Shown: positions 16,742 to 32,673, numbered from the stretch's first letter. The stretch is 54,451 nt of DNA from an uncultured Olsenella sp. (GCA_949290055.1 CASEQJ010000026.1:1-54451); one strand, 5' to 3'. Notes: a model not told the origin generated them from the sequence alone. Translations and numbers: made by a program.

Positions 16742-17698
16742 CTACCAGCGCAGCAGGCACGCCCCCGTGTCGAGGCCCGCGCCAAAGCCGACGAGGGCGA
16801 CGAGCTGGCCGCGCTCGAGCTGGCCCGAGCGGGCGAGGCGGTCGAGCGCGAGCGGAATGCAGGCGCTCGAAATATTGCCGGTCTCGGCGAGGGCGCGCGT
16901 CACGCGGGCGTCGTCGATTCCGAGGCGGCTCACGGCCGACGAGAGAATGCGCTCGTTGGCCTGGTGGAAGACGAAGTGGTCGACGTCACCCACGGAGACG
17001 CCAGCCTCGGCGCAGAGCTCGGTGACCGAGGTCACGATCGCGTTCACGCCAAACTTGAAGACGCGGCGGCCCTCCATGGCAAGGTGCGGCTCGGGGCGCT
17101 CGGTCTTGTCGTAGGGGGAGGTGCCGGGGACGCCGGGGACGTGCAGGACCTCGACGGTCGGCTCGGTCGTGAGGCGCACGGCAAGCGGGTTCTCCCCGCC
17201 CGCGCCCAGCACCGCCGCTGCGGCACCGTCGCCAAAGAGCACGCAGGTGGCGCGGTCGGACCAGTCCACGAGCCGACTGACCTTCTCGGCCGACACCACG
17301 AGCACGCGCTCGGCGCGCCCGCGCGCGAAGTAGCCGTCCGCCACGTCGAGCGCGAAGACAAAGCCGGCGCAGGCGGCGGAGACGTCGAAGGCGGGGCAGG
17401 TGGCGCCGAGAAGCTCGGCAATCGCGCAGGCCTCGGCCGGCATGAGGTGATCGCCGCTCGTGGTGGAGCAGACGATAAGGTCGAGCTGGTCGGCGGTCAC
17501 GTCAGCCGCCTCGAGGGCGGCGCGGCTCGCCGCGAGGGCCAGCTCGTCGAGGGTCTCCGTGGTGCAGAGACGCCGCTCCGAGATGCCGGTGCGCTGCGAG
17601 ATCCACTCGTCCGACGTGTCGAGAAACTCGGAGAGCTCGTCATTGGTGACGGCTCGCGCCGGCAGCGCGGACCCCGTGCCCAGTACGCGGAACCCCAT
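16742..17698 (-). CDS. fabH: 3-oxoacyl-[ACP] synthase III
   Basis: 318-residue enzyme that starts fatty-acid synthesis by joining an acyl-CoA primer to malonyl-ACP. It begins MGFRVLGTGSALPARAVTNDEL and has SDEWISQRTGI. Catalytic Cys is in VSAACAGFVFAL, His in FHQANERIL and Asn in ETGNISSACIP. A second ATG at 17710 is possible, but GGGAGG lies just upstream of 17698. First gene of the fab operon; the operator-like palindrome 17736-17751 lies 37 bp upstream. Confidence 0.96.
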   Translation of the reverse strand: MGFRVLGTGSALPARAVTNDELSEFLDTSDEWISQRTGISERRLCTTETLDELALAASRAALEAADVTADQLDLIVCSTTSGDHLMPAEACAIAELLGATCPAFDVSAACAGFVFALDVADGYFARGRAERVLVVSAEKVSRLVDWSDRATCVLFGDGAAAAVLGAGGENPLAVRLTTEPTVEVLHVPGVPGTSPYDKTERPEPHLAMEGRRVFKFGVNAIVTSVTELCAEAGVSVGDVDHFVFHQANERILSSAVSRLGIDDARVTRALAETGNISSACIPLALDRLARSGQLERGQLVALVGFGAGLDTGACLLRW

Positions 17699-17735
17699 GT
17701 CGCCTCCCATCAGATCGCCGTTGGCGCGCGATAAT

Positions 17736-17751
17736 TGTTAACGCGTCAACA
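17736..17751. promoter_or_regulatory. Operator-like palindrome between fabH and birA
   Basis: TGTTAACGCGTCAACA is a 16-bp inverted repeat with one mismatched pair. The half-site TGTTAACG recurs (as CGTTAACA) at 17837-17844, nearer birA. Being 37 bp from fabH, it could bind a repressor of lipid synthesis. No FapR-, FabT- or FasR-like gene is in the window. I saw no clear promoter boxes for fabH or birA. Confidence 0.5.
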
Positions 17752-17881
17752 TCTCAGTAGGCTAGCAAAAGAGTCGCACCTGAAAACGATCTTATGCGTG
17801 CGGAGTCATTTTGCCACGATGTCTCCATATGGGTGACGTTAACATGCGACTCAGGGGCATCTTGCCAACGAACGGAGGAAC

Positions 17882-18601
17882 ATGGGGGCCAGACGGCTGC
17901 TCACGCTGCTCGACGAGACGGGCTCGACCAACGACGACGCCCTCGCGCTCGGCCGCGCCGGCGCGCCGCACGGGACCGCGATTGCGGCGCGGCGCCAGAC
18001 GGCCGGCCGCGGGCGCCGGGGGCACGTCTGGGCCTCGCCTGCGGGCAACCTCTACCTCTCCGTGGTGCTGCGGCCGCGCGTAGCCCCCTCGCGCCTGCCG
18101 GGACTCGCCGCCGCGTGCGGGCTCGGCGTGACTGATGTTTTAAATAAAGGCCAGCTCAAGTGGCCCAACGATCTTCTCGTCCAAAATCGCAAGCTCGCCG
18201 GGATCCTCGTGGAGGCCGCGCGCGACAACGCGGGCGAGCCGTTTGCGGTCTGCGGCGTCGGCATCAATGTCGAGAGCGCGCCGCGCGACCTGGAGGCGAT
18301 CTGTCTGGCGGAGCTGGGGGCCGCACCGTCCTTCTCGCCCCTGGCCGAGGCGTTGCGCGCCGGCATCGTCGCCCGGGTCGACGCATGGGCGGCGGCGCCC
18401 GGGGGCCGCCCGCTGGACGGCATCCGCGACGACTATCTTTCCCGTCTTGCCTGGCTGGGCGAGAAGGTCCGTGTGCTCGCCGCCATGGACGGAGTCGAGC
18501 TGGGGCGCGGGACCTTCGAGACCGTCGACCCCTGGGGCCGCGCCGTCGTGGGCGGCGTCGCCCACGCCTCCGAACAGGCCTCCCTGCGCCCGCTCCGCTG
18601 A
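17882..18601 (+). CDS. birA: Biotin-[acetyl-CoA carboxylase] ligase, monofunctional
   Basis: 239-residue ligase that activates biotin with ATP and attaches it to the AccB lysine. It contains GSTNDDAL, the biotin-binding loop GRGRRGHVWASPAGNLYLS, KWPNDLL and GVGINVES. It lacks the N-terminal DNA-binding domain of E. coli BirA, so it should not act as repressor of biotin genes. ACGGAGGAAC precedes the ATG. It is divergent from the fab operon that encodes its substrate, sharing a 183-bp regulatory gap. Confidence 0.93.
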   Translation: MGARRLLTLLDETGSTNDDALALGRAGAPHGTAIAARRQTAGRGRRGHVWASPAGNLYLSVVLRPRVAPSRLPGLAAACGLGVTDVLNKGQLKWPNDLLVQNRKLAGILVEAARDNAGEPFAVCGVGINVESAPRDLEAICLAELGAAPSFSPLAEALRAGIVARVDAWAAAPGGRPLDGIRDDYLSRLAWLGEKVRVLAAMDGVELGRGTFETVDPWGRAVVGGVAHASEQASLRPLR

Positions 18602-18605
18602 ATCG

Positions 18606-18919
18606 TCTAGGAATCGCCGCCCTTGTCGGCAAGGTTTCTAGGAATCTCCGCCCTTGTCGGCGGACGATCTAGAAAAGCCCGACCTTGGCCGGGCGGGCCC
18701 CAAGAAATCGCGGAGTTGTACGGATTTTGGCTCGCGCAGCAGCACAAACCCGGCATTTCCTAGACGCCCTCGCAACAAGGTCCGCAATTCTTAGAAGGGA
18801 CGCGAACAAGGTCGGCATTTCCTAGACGCCCCGCCGACAAGTGCGGCAATTCCTAGAAGCCCACCGGACAAGGTCCGCAACTCTTAGACGCAAGACCGAC
18901 AAACCCGCCAATCCCCCGA
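18606..18919. repeat. 31-bp-period inverted repeat array between birA and rpoC
   Basis: Ten degenerate units. Four in one orientation have their TCTAG-like anchor at 18606, 18637, 18668 and 18699. Six in the opposite orientation have CTAGA/TTAGA-like anchors at 18760, 18791, 18822, 18853, 18884 and 18915. The spacing is exactly 31 bp in both arms. The right-arm consensus is close to ACAAGGTCCGCAATTCCTAG plus about 11 variable bases. The two arms face each other and could pair. No unique spacers, so it is not a CRISPR. Lies between two convergent genes. Confidence 0.85.
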
Positions 18920-18947
18920 CTCCCGCGCCCTTCGGTCCATACGACGC

Positions 18948-19019
18948 GGGCCGCCCGCCCTTCTCGCCCAGCGACTTCTGCGCAAAGCGCAGTGAGCTGG
19001 GGAGAAGGGCGGGCGGCCC
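18948..19019. terminator. Long GC-rich hairpin downstream of rpoC
   Basis: Arms of about 24 bp (GGGCCGCCCGCCCTTCTCGC and GAGAAGGGCGGGCGGCCC) with an inner stem CTGCGC/GCGCAG and short outer arms. It lies 25 bp past the rpoC stop, between convergent rpoC and birA, so it probably ends both transcripts. One arm includes CTTCTCGC. Confidence 0.75.
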
Positions 19020-19043
19020 CTCAGGTGTGTATGGTGCGAGCGC

Positions 19044-23465
<4,422 letters not shown>

Positions 23466-23470
23466 TGTCG

Positions 23471-26983
<3,513 letters not shown>

Positions 26984-27036
26984 CAGGCTTTTCCTCCTTC
27001 TAAAAGGGTGGAAGGCGGCAATTGTCGCAACGTAAT

Positions 27037-27065
27037 AATCTACCGAAATCACCCCAGGGGGTCAA
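27037..27065 (-). promoter_or_regulatory. Promoter directly upstream of rpoB
   Basis: Minus-strand -35 TTGACC (27060-27065), 17 bp, -10 TAGATT (27037-27042), about 54 bp before the GTG. With the terminator after rplL it makes rpoBC an independent unit. Confidence 0.75.
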
Positions 27066-27201
27066 CGTAAACCCTTGACTTGTGCGACGGTTTTTAGTAT
27101 GTGAGGCTCCTTAGCCGTTTATGCAGGTAAAACGCCTGCCGAGAAAAACGTCGATGTGAAGGTTCTGTGCGCTGCTCCGCCCACGTCCTTCTCGCTCGCG
27201 A

Positions 27202-27324
27202 GCCGACACTCATGAGTGTCGGCTCCTGCACCGCGTCAAGCCTGCACTTCTCGTCAAACCCCACGATGGCGCCGACACTCCTTCCCATAATCCGTCACCC
27301 TGGCCGACACTCGTGAGTGTCGGC
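27202..27324. repeat. GCCGACACTC palindromes upstream of rpoB (family 2, locus B)
   Basis: Two 22-bp palindromes (27202-27223 and 27303-27324), each GCCGACACTC, A or G, then TGAGTGTCGGC, plus one half-site at 27271. Spacing 27271 to 27303 is 32 bp. The same 11-bp unit is clustered at 3660-3807. The rest of the 538-bp rplL-rpoB gap has the rpoB promoter, a small hairpin at 27122-27138 and the rplL terminator; no gene seen. Confidence 0.75.
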
Positions 27325-27460
27325 GCAGACTCGCCGCAGGATCGTGGCTCAAGAAGCGCGTTCGACACGTATGGGCGAGTTTGAGACGGTTCTGGGGCCG
27401 GTTCCGTCTCAGACCCGCCCCGGCCGGGCGGGCGGGGCGAGAAGGGGCCGACACAGAAAA

Positions 27461-27488
27461 AGGGGCCGGACCCGCAGGTCCGACCCCT
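27461..27488 (-). terminator. rplL terminator
   Basis: On the minus strand AGGGGTCGGACC, short loop, GGTCCGGCCCCT, followed by TTTTTC. A classic intrinsic terminator 34 bp past the rplL stop; it separates rplJL from rpoBC. Confidence 0.85.
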
Positions 27489-27521
27489 CGGCAGTGCCTA
27501 TAACCCCTGAGGTAAGCGAAC

Positions 27522-27905
27522 TTACTTGAGGGTGACGGTGGCGCCGGCCTCCTCGAGCTGCTTCTTGGCGGCCTCGGCGTCCTCCTTCTTGGCGCCCTCG
27601 AGGACGGCCTTGGGGGCACCCTCGACGACCTCCTTGGCCTCCTTGAGGCCGAGGCTGGTCAGAGCGCGGACGACCTTGATGACGGCGATCTTGTTGTCGC
27701 CGAAGCCCTCGAGCACGACGTCGAAGTTGGTCTTCTCCTCCTCCTCGGCGGCAGCGGCGCCAGCGGCGGGGGCAGCGGCGACGGCGACGGGGGCGGCGGC
27801 GGAGACGCCGAAGGTCTCCTCGATGGCCTTGACGAGCTCGGAAGCCTCGAGCAGGGTCATCTCCTTGAGGGCGTCAATAATCTCCTCGGTGGTGAGCTTA
27901 GCCAT
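27522..27905 (-). CDS. rplL: 50S ribosomal protein L7/L12
   Basis: 127-residue stalk protein that binds L10 as dimers and recruits translation GTPases. N-terminal dimerisation part [30 protein letters not shown], Ala-rich hinge ([21 protein letters not shown]), and C-terminal domain [30 protein letters not shown]. Normal length. It follows rplJ by 72 bp and ends at an intrinsic terminator. Confidence 0.98.
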   Translation of the reverse strand: MAKLTTEEIIDALKEMTLLEASELVKAIEETFGVSAAAPVAVAAAPAAGAAAAEEEEKTNFDVVLEGFGDNKIAVIKVVRALTSLGLKEAKEVVEGAPKAVLEGAKKEDAEAAKKQLEEAGATVTLK

Positions 27906-27977
27906 GTTTCAATCCTTTCGGTCCCGCGCGGCGTGCGCGGATTTGCGTTTACGGTGCGGCGTGTGCCGCGGGTGGTG

Positions 27978-28499
27978 CTAGGCGGCCTGCTTCTGCTCGG
28001 CCACGGCGTTGACGCTGCGGGCAAGGCTGCCCGGGACCTCGCTGACGCAGACGGCGATGTCGCGCGCGAAGCCGCTGATAAGACCAGCGATCTGAGCCAT
28101 GAGCTGCTCGCGGTTGGGCAGGTCGGCGTAGGCCTTGGCCTCGTCGGCCGTGAGGGCCTTGCCGTCGGCGATGGCGCCGATGAAGTTCAGCTTCTTGAGC
28201 TTCTCGGACTGCTCCTTGATCACCTTGGCGGGCTCCACGGGGTCCTCGCCGTAGAAGACGTAGGCGCAGGTGCCGGCGAGCATGTCGTCGATGTTGGGGA
28301 GTCCGGCGTTCTCAAGAGCGATCTTGACGATGTTGTTCTTGTACACCTTCATCTCCGCACCGGCGGCGCGCAGGGCACGGCGGACCTCCTGGGTCTCCTT
28401 GACGGAGAGGCCGCGGTAGTCGACCACAAAGACGCCGTTGGAAGCGTCGATCGAGCCGGAAACCTTCTCGAGCATATCGACATTGGACTTGGATGGCAT
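27978..28499 (-). CDS. rplJ: 50S ribosomal protein L10
   Basis: 173-residue base of the L7/L12 stalk. It begins MPSKSNVDMLEKVSGSIDASNGVFVVDYRGLSVKETQEVRRALR, the standard L10 start. The open frame extends to 28655 but that part is the L10 leader RNA, not protein; AGGAGG before 28499 fixes the start. Likely autoregulated by L10-L12 binding the leader at 28561-28666. Cotranscribed with rplL. Confidence 0.97.
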   Translation of the reverse strand: MPSKSNVDMLEKVSGSIDASNGVFVVDYRGLSVKETQEVRRALRAAGAEMKVYKNNIVKIALENAGLPNIDDMLAGTCAYVFYGEDPVEPAKVIKEQSEKLKKLNFIGAIADGKALTADEAKAYADLPNREQLMAQIAGLISGFARDIAVCVSEVPGSLARSVNAVAEQKQAA

Positions 28500-28560
28500 T
28501 GTGTTACACCTCCTCGTGTTGCGGTCGGGCATGCCGCCGACGGGCGGGCCTCCGCATGAG

Positions 28561-28666
28561 AGAACCCCGTTTGGCGGCGCCAAAGCGGGGTCCTCGAGGA
28601 TGCTATCTCTTAGACCACCTCGGCAGGCGGGTTTCCCCTTTGAGCCTTGCGGCACCGGCTGTCTTT
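28561..28666 (-). ncRNA. Ribosomal protein L10 leader
   Basis: The minus strand carries the conserved L10-leader core CCTGCCGAGGTGGTCTAAGA (about 28606-28625), preceded by GCCGGTGCCGCAAGGC. It is followed by a GC-rich stem CCCCG / CGGGG (28565-28590). It lies 60 bp before rplJ. The family binds the L10-L12 complex to repress rplJL; the GC stem may act as attenuator. Exact ends are approximate. Confidence 0.8.
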
Positions 28667-28690
28667 GGCAGCGGACATGCGGTGAAACGG

Positions 28691-28717
28691 TCGCGAGACG
28701 GAGCGTCTCGCACGCGA
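28691..28717. terminator. Hairpin between rplA and rplJ promoter region
   Basis: Palindrome TCGCGAGACGGAGCGTCTCG with short flanks. It lies just downstream of the rplJ -10 box and just upstream of the L10 leader, so it would be in the initial transcript. Its core GAGACGGAGCG is shared with the hairpin at 7496-7562. Confidence 0.4.
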
Positions 28718-28718
28718 C

Positions 28719-28747
28719 ATTGTGTCACGGGGCGAGAAGCCCGTCAA
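28719..28747 (-). promoter_or_regulatory. Putative promoter of rplJL
   Basis: -35 TTGACG (28742-28747), 17 bp, -10 CACAAT (28719-28724). It sits between rplA and the L10 leader, as in many bacteria. Confidence 0.6.
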
Positions 28748-28766
28748 GCTGGTGGAGAAAAACGCG

Positions 28767-29474
28767 TTACTCGTCCATGAGGTTGCGCGTCTTGGTGGAG
28801 TCGATCTTAATGCCAGGGCCCATCGTGGTGGAGACGACGACGGACTTGACGTACTTGCCCTTGGCGCTGGACGGCTTCACGCGGAGCAGCTCGTTAATGA
28901 GCGCGCCGTAGTTCTCGACGAGCTTCTGGGTGTCGAAGGACACCTTGCCCATGGGAACGTGGCAAATGCCGTAGCGGTCGGCGCGGTACTCGACGCGGCC
29001 GGCCTTGAGCTCGCCGACCATCTTCGCGACATCCATGGTCACGGTGCCGAGCTTGGGGTTGGGCATGAGGCCGCGGGGGCCGAGGATCTTGCCGAGGCGG
29101 CCGACCTTGCCCATCATGTTCGGCGTCGCGATCGCGGCGTCAAAGTTCAGCTCGCCGGCCTGGACCTGGGCGACCAGATCGTCGGAGCCAACGACGTCGG
29201 CGCCGGCGGCCTCGGCCTCGCGGGCCTTCTCGCCCTCGGCGAAGACGGCGACGCGCACGGTCTTGCCGGTGCCGTGGGGCAGGGCAATGGAGCCGCGGAC
29301 GTTCTGGTCGGCCTTGCGGGTGTCGACGCCGAGGCGGACGTGGACCTCAACGGTCTCGTCGAACTTGGCGGGGGCGAGCTCCTTGGCGAGCTCCATGGCG
29401 GCCTTCGGGGTGTAGAGCTTGGTGCTCTCGACCTTGGCAGCGGCAGCCTTGTAGTTCTTTCCGTGCTTGGGCAT
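28767..29474 (-). CDS. rplA: 50S ribosomal protein L1
   Basis: 235-residue L1, the mobile stalk that helps release deacylated tRNA. It begins [51 protein letters not shown] and contains [19 protein letters not shown] and [19 protein letters not shown], all diagnostic. Start 85 bp after the rplK stop; the gap holds a 9-bp-stem hairpin (29523-29546). Confidence 0.98.
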   Translation of the reverse strand: MPKHGKNYKAAAAKVESTKLYTPKAAMELAKELAPAKFDETVEVHVRLGVDTRKADQNVRGSIALPHGTGKTVRVAVFAEGEKAREAEAAGADVVGSDDLVAQVQAGELNFDAAIATPNMMGKVGRLGKILGPRGLMPNPKLGTVTMDVAKMVGELKAGRVEYRADRYGICHVPMGKVSFDTQKLVENYGALINELLRVKPSSAKGKYVKSVVVSTTMGPGIKIDSTKTRNLMDE

Positions 29475-29522
29475 GTGCTTACCTCCTGTGGTCAGCGGGC
29501 TTCTCGCCCTCCCACATAGTGT

Positions 29523-29546
29523 GCCGAGAAGAGCGTCCTTCTCGGC
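29523..29546. terminator. Short perfect hairpin between rplK and rplA
   Basis: GCCGAGAAG, six-base loop, CTTCTCGGC. Stem of 9 bp without T tract; possible attenuator or RNA processing site. The arms are a one-base variant of the GCGAGAAG motif. Confidence 0.55.
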
Positions 29547-29559
29547 GCCTTACAGCCTG

Positions 29560-29988
29560 TTACTCGGCAATGGTGACGCCCATGGAGCGGGCGGTGCCGG
29601 CGACGATCTTCTTGGCGGCCTCAATGTCGTTGGCGTTGAGGTCCGGCATCTTGATCTCGGCGATCTTGGTGAGCTGCTCGTCGGTGAGCTGGCCGACCTT
29701 GTCGCGCTGGGGCACGCCGGAGCCGCTCTTGAGGCCGAGCTCCTTCTTGATCAGCTGGGCCGCGGGCGGGGTCTTGCAGACGAAGTCGAAGGAGCGGTCC
29801 TCGTAGACCGAAATCTCGACGGGGATAATGTCGCCGGCCTTGTCCTGCGTGGCGGCGTTGAACGCCTGGCAGAACTGCATAATGTTGACCTGGGCGGCAC
29901 CGAGGGCGGGACCGACGGGAGGCGCGGGGTTGGCGCCGCCGGCAGGAATCTGGAGCTTAATGAAGTTGACGACCTTCTTCTGAGCCAT
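29560..29988 (-). CDS. rplK: 50S ribosomal protein L11
   Basis: 142-residue L11, part of the GTPase-associated centre and needed for RelA activation in relatives. It begins [30 protein letters not shown] (proline-rich N-domain) and ends with the RNA-binding [44 protein letters not shown] precedes the ATG. Second-last gene of the secE-nusG-rplK-rplA unit. Confidence 0.98.
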   Translation of the reverse strand: MAQKKVVNFIKLQIPAGGANPAPPVGPALGAAQVNIMQFCQAFNAATQDKAGDIIPVEISVYEDRSFDFVCKTPPAAQLIKKELGLKSGSGVPQRDKVGQLTDEQLTKIAEIKMPDLNANDIEAAKKIVAGTARSMGVTIAE

Positions 29989-30087
29989 GGCTCTCCTCCT
30001 TGAGAGGTTGGTTGCTTGCTATGTCGGCACCGCGCCCGAGAAGCAATCCTCACCGATTCGGGCGGGCGGTGATTCTGTTCCGGCGCC

Positions 30088-30636
30088 CTACGAGATCGTT
30101 GCCACCTGCTCGAGCGTGAGCTCGACGGGCGTGTCGCGGCCAAAGATCGTGAGCATGACCTTGACCTTGCCGGCCTCGGGCATGACCTCGGAGACCTGCC
30201 CGTCGAAGTCGGCGAGCGGGCCGGAGACAACACGCACGGACTGACCGACCTCGATCGAGGTGGAGGTGCGCTTCGGCGCCGCCGGGGCGGTGCCGCGGGC
30301 GCCCGTGCGGCGCATGATCTTGTCAAACTCGCTGCGGCGCAGCGGGGAGGGCTTGCCGTCGGGGCCGACGAAGCCGGTCACGTTGGGGGTGTTGCGCACG
30401 AACGACCAGGTGTCGTCGTTGCCCTCCATGCGAACGAGGACGTAGCTCGGCAGGACCTTGGTCTCCTTGGTCTCGCGCTTGCCGCCCTCCTTGATCTCGG
30501 TGACCTCCTCGGTGGGAACCTGAACGTCCACGATCAGGTCGCCGAGGCCGTAGGTCTCAATGCGGTGCTCAAGCTCGGTCTTGACCTTGTTCTCGTAGCC
30601 CGAGTAGGTGTGAATCACATACCAGCGCTTTGCCAT
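30088..30636 (-). CDS. nusG: Transcription termination/antitermination protein NusG
   Basis: 182-residue NusG. The N-terminal NGN domain begins MAKRWYVIHTYSGYENKVKTELEHRIETYGL; the C-terminal KOW domain has VGQSVRVVSGPLADFDGQVSEVMPEAGKVKVMLTIFGRDTPVEL. It couples RNA polymerase to the ribosome or Rho. It starts 2 bases after the secE stop; AGGGG before the ATG is inside the secE end. Confidence 0.98.
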   Translation of the reverse strand: MAKRWYVIHTYSGYENKVKTELEHRIETYGLGDLIVDVQVPTEEVTEIKEGGKRETKETKVLPSYVLVRMEGNDDTWSFVRNTPNVTGFVGPDGKPSPLRRSEFDKIMRRTGARGTAPAAPKRTSTSIEVGQSVRVVSGPLADFDGQVSEVMPEAGKVKVMLTIFGRDTPVELTLEQVATIS

Positions 30637-30638
30637 GT

Positions 30639-31013
30639 CTATCCCCTCAGACTCGTGTAGCCGACGAGCGCGGCGACTATGCCAGAGTCAACGAGCCAAA
30701 TGACCACGCCAAAGACGATGAGCATGGCGATAATGGCGACCGAGTAGCTCTTGAGCTCCTCCTTGGAGGGCCAGGTCACGCGGCGCAGCTCGGAGCGCAC
30801 CTCAGCAAGGTAGTTGAAGAAGCGGCGGAAGAGGCCTGGCTTCTTGTCGGACTTCTTCTCCGGCTTCTTCTCGGCCTTCTTCTCGGTCTTGGCGACGGCC
30901 TTGGACGAGCCGGACTGCGAGCCGGCGGAGGCAGCCTGGGCGGCCTCGACGCGAGCGCGCTCCTCGGCGCGTGCCTTGCGGACGCTCCTCTTGTTGCGGT
31001 CCTTGTTGGCCAT
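30639..31013 (-). CDS. secE: Preprotein translocase subunit SecE
   Basis: 124 residues with one C-terminal transmembrane segment (SVAIIAMLIVFGVVIWLVDSGIVAALVGY), preceded by FNYLAEVRSELRRVTWPSKEEL, the conserved amphipathic SecE helix. The N-terminal ~60 residues are a Lys/Ala/Glu-rich low-complexity tail, as in other Actinobacteria. Forms the SecYEG channel. Located between tRNA-Trp and nusG, the usual arrangement. Confidence 0.96.
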   Translation of the reverse strand: MANKDRNKRSVRKARAEERARVEAAQAASAGSQSGSSKAVAKTEKKAEKKPEKKSDKKPGLFRRFFNYLAEVRSELRRVTWPSKEELKSYSVAIIAMLIVFGVVIWLVDSGIVAALVGYTSLRG

Positions 31014-31083
31014 CGACTCTCCCTAGAAGACGTGCCTTACATGGAAACCGGCTAACCCCGAAGGGAAAGCCGGTGGTGAGATC

Positions 31084-31159
31084 TGGCAGGCCAGGAAGGA
31101 CTCGAACCCTCAACAAACGGTTTTGGAGACCGCCGCTCTACCATTGGAGCTACTGGCCT
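31084..31159 (-). tRNA. tRNA-Trp (anticodon CCA)
   Basis: 76 nt including an encoded 3' CCA. Acceptor stem AGGCCAG / CTGGCCT, D-arm TAGCTCCAATGGTAGAGC, anticodon loop CTCCAAA and T-loop GGTTCGAGTCC. Lies between rpmG and secE, where tRNA-Trp is found in many bacteria. Confidence 0.97.
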
Positions 31160-31177
31160 GTTTGGAAAGCCCACCTG

Positions 31178-31327
31178 CTAGCGGGTCTCCCTGTGCAGCG
31201 TGTGCTTCTTGCACCACGGGCAGTACTTCTTCAACTCCATGCGATCGGGGTTGTTGGACTTGTTCTTGTCCGTGGTGTAGTTGCGGCGCTTGCACTCAGT
31301 GCACGCGAGGGTAACCAGAGTACGCAT
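31178..31327 (-). CDS. rpmG: 50S ribosomal protein L33
   Basis: 49-residue L33, begins [23 protein letters not shown] and has the second cysteine pair in [13 protein letters not shown], so it is the zinc-binding (C+) type. A longer frame exists upstream, but AGGAGGATC precedes 31327. First gene of the transcript that reads through tRNA-Trp into secE-nusG-rplK-rplA. Confidence 0.97.
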   Translation of the reverse strand: MRTLVTLACTECKRRNYTTDKNKSNNPDRMELKKYCPWCKKHTLHRETR

Positions 31328-31388
31328 TGATCCTCCTGAAAGTACTACTCGTTGGAGGGAGTTTCCCTCGAACGTGACGCGGTGGTAT

Positions 31389-31418
31389 ACGCTACCATCC
31401 ACCTTCCGGTTTTGTCAA
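31389..31418 (-). promoter_or_regulatory. Promoter upstream of rpmG
   Basis: -35 TTGACA (31413-31418), 18 bp, -10 TAGCGT (31389-31394), about 60 bp before the rpmG ATG. Separate from the tuf transcript, which ends at 31485. Confidence 0.65.
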
Positions 31419-31425
31419 GGCAGCG

Positions 31426-31471
31426 CTCTTCTCGTCTCTTCAATCACAAAATGTACAGAGGCGAGAAGAGC
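31426..31471. repeat. Inverted CTTCTCG pair in the rpmG-tuf gap
   Basis: GCGCTCTTCTCG followed 20-odd bases later by CGAGAAGAGCG, giving an interrupted stem of about 11-16 bp. It lies between the rpmG promoter and the tuf terminator. Confidence 0.55.
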
Positions 31472-31484
31472 GACGCCTCGCGGC

Positions 31485-31520
31485 TCAAAAAGAGCCCGGC
31501 ACGCGCGGTGCCGGGCCCTT
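31485..31520 (-). terminator. tuf terminator
   Basis: On the minus strand GCCCGGCAC, short loop, GTGCCGGGC, then TCTTTTTG: a strong intrinsic terminator 25 bp past the tuf stop. Confidence 0.85.
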
Positions 31521-31540
31521 GGGCCTCGAGTGAGCGGAGC

Positions 31541-32673
31541 CTACTCGATGATGGTGGAGATACGGCCGTCGCCGACGGTGTGGCCGCCCTCACGGATGGC
31601 GAACTTGTCGCCCTGCTCCATGGCGATGGAGTGGATGAGCTTGCACTTCACGGTCACGTGGTCGCCCGGCATGGCCATCTCGACCTTGGTGCCGTTGGAG
31701 TCGGTGAGCTCGGAGATGTCGCCGGTGATGTCCGTGGTGCGGAAGTAGAACTGCGGACGGTAGCCGGCGAAGAACGGCGTGTGGCGGCCGCCCTCCTCCT
31801 TGGTGAGGACGTAGATCTCACCGGTGAACTCGGAGTGCGGGGTGACGGAGCCGGGCTTGCAGATGACCTGGCCGCGCTCGATGTCCTCGCGCTTGATGCC
31901 ACGCAGGAGGATGCCCACGTTGTCGCCAGCCTCGCAGAAGTCCATCGTCTTGCGGAACATCTCGATGCCGGTGGCGACGGAGGACTGCTTCTCGCGGATG
32001 CCGATGATCTCGACCGGCTCGTTGAGCTTGAGCTCGCCGCGCTCGACACGGCCGGTGGCAACGGTGCCGCGGCCGGAGATGGTCATGACGTCCTCGATGG
32101 CCATCAGGAACGGCTTGTCGTTGTCACGCGGCGGGGTGGGGATGTAGGAGTCGACGGTGTGCATGAGCTCGCGCACGGACTCGACCCACTTCTCCTCGCC
32201 GTTGAGGGCGCCGAGGGCGGAGCCGCGAATGATCGGCAGGTCGTCGCCGGGGAAGTCGTACTCGGTCAGGAGGTCACGGGTCTCCATCTCGACGAGGTCG
32301 ATGAGCTCCTCGTCGTCGACCATGTCGCACTTGTTCAGGAACACGACGATGTAGGGCACGCCGACCTGACGGGCGAGCAGGATGTGCTCGCGGGTCTGGG
32401 CCATGGGGCCGTCGGTGCCGGGCAGTCGACGTGGGCGTAGTGGCGCTCCCAGGTCTCGTACTCGATGTGGGCAACGTTGATGGTGATGCCGCGCTGGCGC
32501 TCCTCGGGGGCCTTGTCGATGTTCTCGAAGGCGGTGAAGTCAGCCTTGCAGCCCTCGGTCTCGGAGAGGACCTTGGTGATGGCCGCGGTCAGCGTGGTCT
32601 TGCCGTGGTCGACGTGACCGATGGTACCGATGTTTACGTGCGGCTTGGAACGATCGAACTTCTCCTTGGCCAT
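31541..32673 (-). pseudogene. tuf: Elongation factor Tu, interrupted by an internal deletion of about 73 nt
   Basis: Starts [36 protein letters not shown] (G1) and reads normally to RHYAHVDCP. It then jumps, at 32417-32421, straight to [38 protein letters not shown] in another frame. Compared with any EF-Tu, the segment [20 protein letters not shown] plus about five residues is missing. That removes the G3 His and switch II, and the frame shifts by one. The rest, including NKCD and the C-terminus [11 protein letters not shown], is intact. Adding 73 nt would restore a 401-residue protein. An essential, highly expressed gene broken this way suggests an assembly or consensus error, or a second tuf elsewhere. 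Confidence 0.9.

Noticed and set aside
18606..18919. CRISPR array for the 31-bp repeats
   Set aside because: No unique spacers between repeats: the repeated core fills most of each period, units are degenerate, orientation flips mid-array, and no cas gene is near.
32400..32440. Programmed frameshift in tuf
   Set aside because: About 25 conserved residues, including the G3 histidine, are absent, so a frameshift alone cannot restore EF-Tu; there is also no slippery site.
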